Below are positions 14,155 through 18,660 of a DNA stretch of 18,660 bases, piece by piece. The stretch comes from UBA5109 sp038148435. GTDB lineage: Bacteria > Pseudomonadota > Gammaproteobacteria > Pseudomonadales > Pseudohongiellaceae. Positions within the stretch are counted from its first letter, which is position 1, and each line of letters opens with the position of its first letter. The position numbers and the translations under genes are program-made. Location: the NCBI GenBank assembly GCA_038148435.1, contig JAYQVM010000031.1, positions 1-18,660 on the forward strand, written 5' to 3'. The notes beneath the pieces were generated by a model. It did not search any database and was not told where the DNA came from. It worked only from the letters and a program-made list of their open reading frames with translations.

Positions 14155-16115
14155 AAGGGGGTTCTACCTGTTTCCGACAGCTCATGGGTAGCACTCAACT
14201 GCTTGCTCTCCACTTCGCTGATAAACTCTGGTTTTACTTGACCAAATTCATCTAGTAAATAAGCATCCAATATCTCCTTGGCAATGGGCCCCGCCACCGC
14301 GCTACCCCCTTCACCGTGTTCAACAAAGACAGCCAGGGCTATTTGCGGGTTTTCCACCGGAGCGAACGCAATAAACAGGGCATGATCACGAAAACGTTCT
14401 TCGATTTCAGCGTTATTATCAAAATCATCTGCTATACCCACAACCTGTGCGGTGCCAGATTTGCCTGCCATGTGATAGGGCATGTTGCTTTCACGAGCGA
14501 TATAGTAGTAAGCGCTGCCTGTGTCTCTGAACCCACCGATACCCTTATGGACAACATCCTGCATGGCTTGGTGTATGAAATTCCAGTCGTCCGGATTCCG
14601 CAGACTCACATCCGGGATTTCACTAGCATGCTCAATGACTTCCCCATCCAGGCCAAGTTGCTTAAGCATGACAGGTTGATGCCATTCTCCCTTATTGGCC
14701 ATCACAAGGGTTGCAGTGGCCAACTGCAATGGCGTGGCTTCCGAGTATCCCTGACCAATGGCTGAATTTAGCGTTTCACCCGGGTACCAGGGTTGTCCAA
14801 TGGTTTCCATTTTCCAGTCGCGTGAGGGCAGTATCCCTGCACTGGCCTGCGGAATATCGATAGCAGTGTTTTGCCCGAATCCGAAACGCCCCATAAACTG
14901 CGACATACGATCGATGCCCAGATCAACGGCAAGATCCCAGAAATAAATATCACAGGATTGGTAGATTGCTTTAGCCAGGTTGACCTGGTCATGGCCGGAT
15001 TCTGTCTGCCACCAGGTCCAGTCGTGATAGGTATGGCTATCACCCGGAAGATTGAAATAACCCGGATCGGACACCTGATAGTCCGGCGTACGAATGGAAT
15101 AATCCAGCCCAGCCAATCCAACAAAAGGTTTAACTGTTGAGCCAGGGGAATATTTGGCAAGTGCGCGATTGAACAATGGAGTCTGTATGGGTTGATTGAG
15201 CATTTCGTAATCGCGCTGGCTAATACCGTTGACAAACAGGTTTGGATCAAAGGAAGGTTTACTGACCATAGCCAATACTCCACCGGTATTCACATCCAGA
15301 GCAACGATCCCACCCCGAAAATCACCCAATGCTTCCCAAGCAGTCAGTTGGAGCCGACTGTCCAGATGCAGCACCAGATCCTCACCGGGAACCGGATCAC
15401 TGCGATCCAGGACTTTCATGATCTGGCCACGTGCATTCTTCTCGACTGTTTCATAACCGACCTGCCCGTGCAGTATGGACTCATAAAATCTTTCAACGCC
15501 GATTTTGCCGACCTGATGGGTGCCTTCATAGTTTTCGGCATTGACTGTCCGCAGTTCCTGTTCGGTAATACTACTTAAGTAACCGACCGCATGCGCAATT
15601 GGCGCCCCCAGAGGATAGTTTCTGACCAGCTGGGCTTCCACCTGAAATCCAGGCAGGCGAAACTGGTTTACGGCCAGCCTAGCTATTTCTTCCTCACTCA
15701 GATCGTAGGCTAGTGGCACCGAAGAAAAAGGCACATTGCGACGGCGCTGACGCTGCTGGTATTTTTCAATTTCCTCATTAGGTAATGGGATAAGAGTCTG
15801 GATAAAGTCCAGGCTGGCGTTCATGTCAGGAACGTTTTCACGCACCACAGTGAGGTTATAACTTGGTTTGTTATCTGCCAGTAATACACCGTTTCGATCA
15901 TAGATCCGCCCCCGGGTGGGCACAATGGCCTGTAAGTAGATCCTGTTGTTATCGGAGATGGTCGAGAAATACTGATGTTGGAAGACCTGCAGATAGACAA
16001 GGCGCAGAACCAGTATGGCAATCAACAAAAGTGTGATGACCGCGCCGATAAACAACCGGGACAGAAAAATCCGTCTTTCAAGGCTATGGTCTTTGAGAGT
16101 GATATCATCAAGCAT
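14151..16115 (-). CDS. mrdA: Penicillin-binding protein 2 (elongasome transpeptidase)
   Basis: Class B PBP that cross-links peptidoglycan made by RodA and is needed for rod shape. With the ATG at 16115 the product is 654 residues. A single membrane anchor lies at about 22-43. A pedestal domain follows, including TRGRIYDRNGVLLADN and the HQVGKIGVERFYE block. The transpeptidase domain has SPGSTVKPF with catalytic S326 and K329, SCD at 387-389 and KSGT at 552-555. An in-frame GTG at 16127 would add four residues; neither start has a clear ribosome site, and the ATG is chosen because MLDDITLKDHSLE looks like the normal cytoplasmic tail. It is the first gene of the minus-strand run, with a candidate promoter upstream, and rlmH, rsfS and nadD, which usually precede it, are not here. 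Confidence 0.97.
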   Translation of the reverse strand: MLDDITLKDHSLERRIFLSRLFIGAVITLLLIAILVLRLVYLQVFQHQYFSTISDNNRIYLQAIVPTRGRIYDRNGVLLADNKPSYNLTVVRENVPDMNASLDFIQTLIPLPNEEIEKYQQRQRRRNVPFSSVPLAYDLSEEEIARLAVNQFRLPGFQVEAQLVRNYPLGAPIAHAVGYLSSITEQELRTVNAENYEGTHQVGKIGVERFYESILHGQVGYETVEKNARGQIMKVLDRSDPVPGEDLVLHLDSRLQLTAWEALGDFRGGIVALDVNTGGVLAMVSKPSFDPNLFVNGISQRDYEMLNQPIQTPLFNRALAKYSPGSTVKPFVGLAGLDYSIRTPDYQVSDPGYFNLPGDSHTYHDWTWWQTESGHDQVNLAKAIYQSCDIYFWDLAVDLGIDRMSQFMGRFGFGQNTAIDIPQASAGILPSRDWKMETIGQPWYPGETLNSAIGQGYSEATPLQLATATLVMANKGEWHQPVMLKQLGLDGEVIEHASEIPDVSLRNPDDWNFIHQAMQDVVHKGIGGFRDTGSAYYYIARESNMPYHMAGKSGTAQVVGIADDFDNNAEIEERFRDHALFIAFAPVENPQIALAVFVEHGEGGSAVAGPIAKEILDAYLLDEFGQVKPEFISEVESKQLSATHELSETGRTPL

Positions 16116-16177
16116 TTGGGATAGCACCAGAGCCGTTAAACAGTAAGCGGTTATGCATCAGTAGAACCACCCACAAG

Positions 16178-16205
16178 AATATACGTCCTAGGGCTTAATG
16201 TCCAA
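16178..16205 (-). promoter_or_regulatory. Candidate sigma-70 promoter for mrdA operon
   Basis: On the minus strand TTGGAC (16200-16205), a 16-base spacer and TATATT (16178-16183) lie about 60 bases upstream of the mrdA ATG. The stretch just upstream (about 16206-16245) is strongly AT-rich, like an UP element, and contains the small palindrome CTTAAAATTAAG (16214-16225). The 182-base gap to the efflux gene makes this the natural place for an operon promoter. Motif evidence only. Confidence 0.45.
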
Positions 16206-16297
16206 AATTAGAACTTAAAATTAAGGAAAAATTCTATTCAAGAAGGGAACTTAGCAGCAGAACCCAAAAATTTTATAAAATAGGGGCCCAAACAGAA

Positions 16298-17737
16298 CTA
16301 TTCATTGGCAATCGCCATGGTTTCTTCATTATCGGCATCCCAGCCGCCTCCCAGAGCCTGATAAAAGCCAACCATAGCATTAAGACGCTGAATCTTGTTG
16401 TTCAGGTAATTGGTACGCTGAGCGAATAGAGTATTTTGTGCCGTCAAAACCGTCTGAAAATCGGCAACACCCTCACGATACCTCACTTCAGCCAGGCGGA
16501 ACGACTCTTCAGCCTGAGCCAGCTGCTGCTCAGCAACAAACTCCTGTTCCTGAAGTAATTGGATATTACTCAAGAGTACTTCGATTTCATTAAAGGCCCC
16601 GATAGCTGCAAGGGTGAAACTATTTAGACTATTTTCCATGCTGATTTCTGCCCGCCGTACATTGCGTGAACGAGCACCGTTATCCAGCAAAATCTGGCTG
16701 ATGCTTGCTGTTAGGTTAAGCAGGTCATCGGGAGAGCTCAATAAGTCACTGACCGAAACATCAGAGGCGCCGATGTCTCCCGTCAGAGAAAGCTTGGGGA
16801 AAAAACTCAATCGCGAAAGTTCGACATTCGCGACACTGGAGCGAAGATTGGCTTCAGCCTGAACAAGGTCTGGTCTTCTGCGCAGGAGTTCTGCGGGGAT
16901 GCCGGGTCGCAGTTGAGGGACATTCAGCAACTCGAGCGTCTGTCCATCGACAGTAAACTCCTGCACGGATCGACCCAATAGCAGAGCAAGTGAGGATAGT
17001 GCTGATAACTCACTTTGCTGGAGGCTCTGGATATTGGTGCGTTGCTGCTGAATGGCGATTTGTTGCTGCAGCGCATCTATAGGGACTGCTACGCCGGCAT
17101 CGACTCGAGCCTGAGTGATATTACCTATAGTTTCGGCGTTCTGCAGGTTCTGTCTGGCAAACTCAATCTGGTCTCGAATAAATAGCACCTGAAAATAGGT
17201 AGACGCTGTTGTCCCAAGGGTATTCAAAGCCGTATCAGCAACAAAGGCACGGTTTGAGTCATAGATAGCCAACGCCTGTTCATAACTGGCCGGTTTACTC
17301 AGTATGTTGTTATAGGTGAATCCCGCAGCAAGCATCAATGGCTGGTTGGGGCTATTTTCCAGCTCTGAGTTGGCCAGACTATCGCTGTATATGCCGGCAG
17401 TACTAACCGTCAACGTGGGCGTGGGCAGAAGGTCAAATCCAGCCTCCCGCAGCGCTAGCTGCGCCGACTCCAGGTTGCGACGATTATTCTGTAAATCAAG
17501 GTTATTCGTTCTCACCTCGGCGATGATGCTACTCAATTCCTCTGTCTCAAAACTGTTCCACCATTGAAGTTCGGGCCATAAGGCTGCCTGAGTTTCCTGA
17601 GAACCCTGCCATGCCACGGGAATTGCCGAATCGGGCAACTCTGGAACATCGACTGTGACACAGGAGGATAGCAAAGCTACCCCAACGGAAGTTAATGCTT
17701 TGAGTATTGAAGAAGGCTTGTTGAATAGGTCACTCAT
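16298..17737 (-). CDS. NodT-type outer-membrane efflux lipoprotein (TolC family)
   Basis: Outer-membrane channel of a tripartite efflux pump. With the ATG at 17737 the product is 479 residues. A signal peptide ends in the lipobox LSSC with the acylated cysteine at 26, which marks the NodT lipoprotein branch rather than classic TolC. Two OEP repeats are visible: each has long coiled-coil helices and strands, with ARVDAGVAVPIDALQQQ in the first and VRYREGVADFQTVLTAQNT in the second. The family motif RRRPDLVQAEANL (286-298) and FFPKLSLTG (312-320) are present. Its ATG lies inside the end of the macB-like gene (8-base overlap), so the two are translationally coupled and very likely form one pump. 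A longer start 19 codons upstream is rejected because it would precede the signal peptide. The substrate cannot be told. Confidence 0.93.
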   Translation of the reverse strand: MSDLFNKPSSILKALTSVGVALLSSCVTVDVPELPDSAIPVAWQGSQETQAALWPELQWWNSFETEELSSIIAEVRTNNLDLQNNRRNLESAQLALREAGFDLLPTPTLTVSTAGIYSDSLANSELENSPNQPLMLAAGFTYNNILSKPASYEQALAIYDSNRAFVADTALNTLGTTASTYFQVLFIRDQIEFARQNLQNAETIGNITQARVDAGVAVPIDALQQQIAIQQQRTNIQSLQQSELSALSSLALLLGRSVQEFTVDGQTLELLNVPQLRPGIPAELLRRRPDLVQAEANLRSSVANVELSRLSFFPKLSLTGDIGASDVSVSDLLSSPDDLLNLTASISQILLDNGARSRNVRRAEISMENSLNSFTLAAIGAFNEIEVLLSNIQLLQEQEFVAEQQLAQAEESFRLAEVRYREGVADFQTVLTAQNTLFAQRTNYLNNKIQRLNAMVGFYQALGGGWDADNEETMAIANE

Positions 17738-18660
17738 TGGCCAATGCCACCACCGGGTCAAGTTTGGAGGCTTTACGTGCGGGCGCAAAACCAAAGATCA
17801 GCCCGGTTGTAACCGAACAAGTAAAGGCCAGCAGCATAGGTGTGCTGGAGAAGTAGATAGATACCTCAAAACGTTCCAGAATGAGTCCAATGCCTACACC
17901 CATAGCAATCCCGAGTAATCCTCCAAAACAAGAAACCACAATAGCTTCAGATAAAAACTGCGAAAGAATATCTCCCTGACGAGCGCCGGTTGCCATGCGC
18001 ACACCGATTTCACGTGTACGTTCAGTGACTGATACCAGCATAATATTCATAACACCAATACCTCCCACCAATAATGAAATGGCCGCGACTGAACCGAGCA
18101 GCAGGGTAAAAGTTTCCCGCGACTCGGATGCAGATTCCAGCATAGAGGTATTTTGGTCCACCCTAGCATCCTGGGTACCATGAAGGGCGGTAATGTACTC
18201 CAAGACATTTTCCTGGGTCTGATCGATTAGATCGACATCATCCACCAGCACTCGGATTTCATCCGCTTCATCCTGCCCGAAAACTCTCACTGCTCCCGTA
18301 CGGAACGGAATGTAAACTGCATCATCGGGGTTATTAAAGCCCTGTGCTCCCTTTGAGGTCATGACACCGATTACCTGGAATGGCACATTGCGGATCAGGA
18401 TGTATTCACCCATGGGATTCTGTCCGTCGGGGAAAATGTCCGCGACGACCTCTGCTCCAAGCACGGCAACTGCAGTGAGGTTTTCACTGTCTTCATTGGT
18501 AAAGAAAACGCCCTGTGCCATGGCCCAGGATTCAACTTCCGGCATAGCCTGCGTTGTCGCAACGATAGAGGTATCCGTGTCATTACGACCAAAACGCACC
18601 GTGGTATTTCGGCTTTGCATCTGTGGAATGGCTGCCTGAATGTTCGGGATATTCTGCAGG
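17730..18660 (-). CDS. macB: MacB-like ABC transporter permease, C-terminal part (5' end outside window)
   Basis: Partial gene whose frame stays open to the window edge, with about 310 visible residues. It contains part of the periplasmic MacB_PCD domain (for example GEYILIRNVPFQVIGVM) and then the FtsX-type permease region: a membrane segment with LLVGGIGVMNIMLVSVTERT, the coupling motif REIGVRMATGARQ, two more membrane segments, and a C-terminal GFAPARKASKLDPVVALANE. MacB-type transporters use ATP to drive extrusion through an adaptor (MacA) and an outer-membrane channel; substrates include macrolides, toxins and siderophores in different species. The ATP-binding domain and any macA would lie beyond the window. 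The stop overlaps the start of the channel gene. The gene could be a macB paralogue rather than true macB. Confidence 0.9.
   Translation of the reverse strand, partial: LQNIPNIQAAIPQMQSRNTTVRFGRNDTDTSIVATTQAMPEVESWAMAQGVFFTNEDSENLTAVAVLGAEVVADIFPDGQNPMGEYILIRNVPFQVIGVMTSKGAQGFNNPDDAVYIPFRTGAVRVFGQDEADEIRVLVDDVDLIDQTQENVLEYITALHGTQDARVDQNTSMLESASESRETFTLLLGSVAAISLLVGGIGVMNIMLVSVTERTREIGVRMATGARQGDILSQFLSEAIVVSCFGGLLGIAMGVGIGLILERFEVSIYFSSTPMLLAFTCSVTTGLIFGFAPARKASKLDPVVALANE

Noticed and set aside
14316..14765. 149-residue open frame antisense to mrdA
   Set aside because: It mirrors the PBP2 transpeptidase coding region and its protein resembles no family I know.
16260..16297. Terminator after the efflux channel gene
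   Set aside because: GGGCCC and an AT palindrome are present, but no GC-rich stem followed by a T-run can be drawn.

Overview
The window looks like the chromosome of a free-living gammaproteobacterium of moderate GC content. The evidence is the leuS-lptE-holA group, which meets the mrdA-rodA-rlpA-dacA-ybeD-lipB-lipA group head-on. From memory, this convergent layout resembles Pseudomonas and its relatives (Pseudomonadales/Cellvibrionales) rather than E. coli, where all these genes run the same way. LeuRS also carries a four-cysteine zinc ribbon, as I recall for Pseudomonas. The genus cannot be named from this sequence.

Layout. Positions 1-4058 (+ strand): the 3' part of leuS, then lptE (LPS assembly lipoprotein), a secreted YceI-family protein and holA (DNA polymerase III delta). 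Positions 4065-8681 (- strand): two tandem paralogues of about 760 residues, each an exported outer-membrane protein with an N-terminal CBM9-like domain and a C-terminal DUF5916 barrel. Positions 8729-16115 (- strand): lipA, lipB and ybeD (lipoylation), then dacA, rlpA, rodA and mrdA (cell elongation and peptidoglycan remodelling). The transcription order is mrdA to lipA and then possibly into the DUF5916 pair. Positions 16298-18660 (- strand): the 3' part of a macB-like ABC permease and an overlapping NodT/TolC-type outer-membrane lipoprotein, i.e. most of a tripartite efflux operon whose adaptor gene would lie outside the window.

How the genes work together. Most of the window is conserved housekeeping: RodA-PBP2 polymerise and cross-link peptidoglycan, DacA trims stem peptides, RlpA processes denuded glycan, and LipB-LipA make lipoyl cofactor. 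The accessory parts are the YceI gene between lptE and holA, the DUF5916 pair at the holA/lipA junction, and the efflux genes where I would expect nadD-rsfS-rlmH. I found no tRNA, rRNA, CRISPR array, transposase or phage gene. No gap between genes exceeds 300 bases.

I did not find a convincing new multi-gene system. The best candidate for undescribed biology is the duplicated DUF5916 outer-membrane pair, whose function I do not know.
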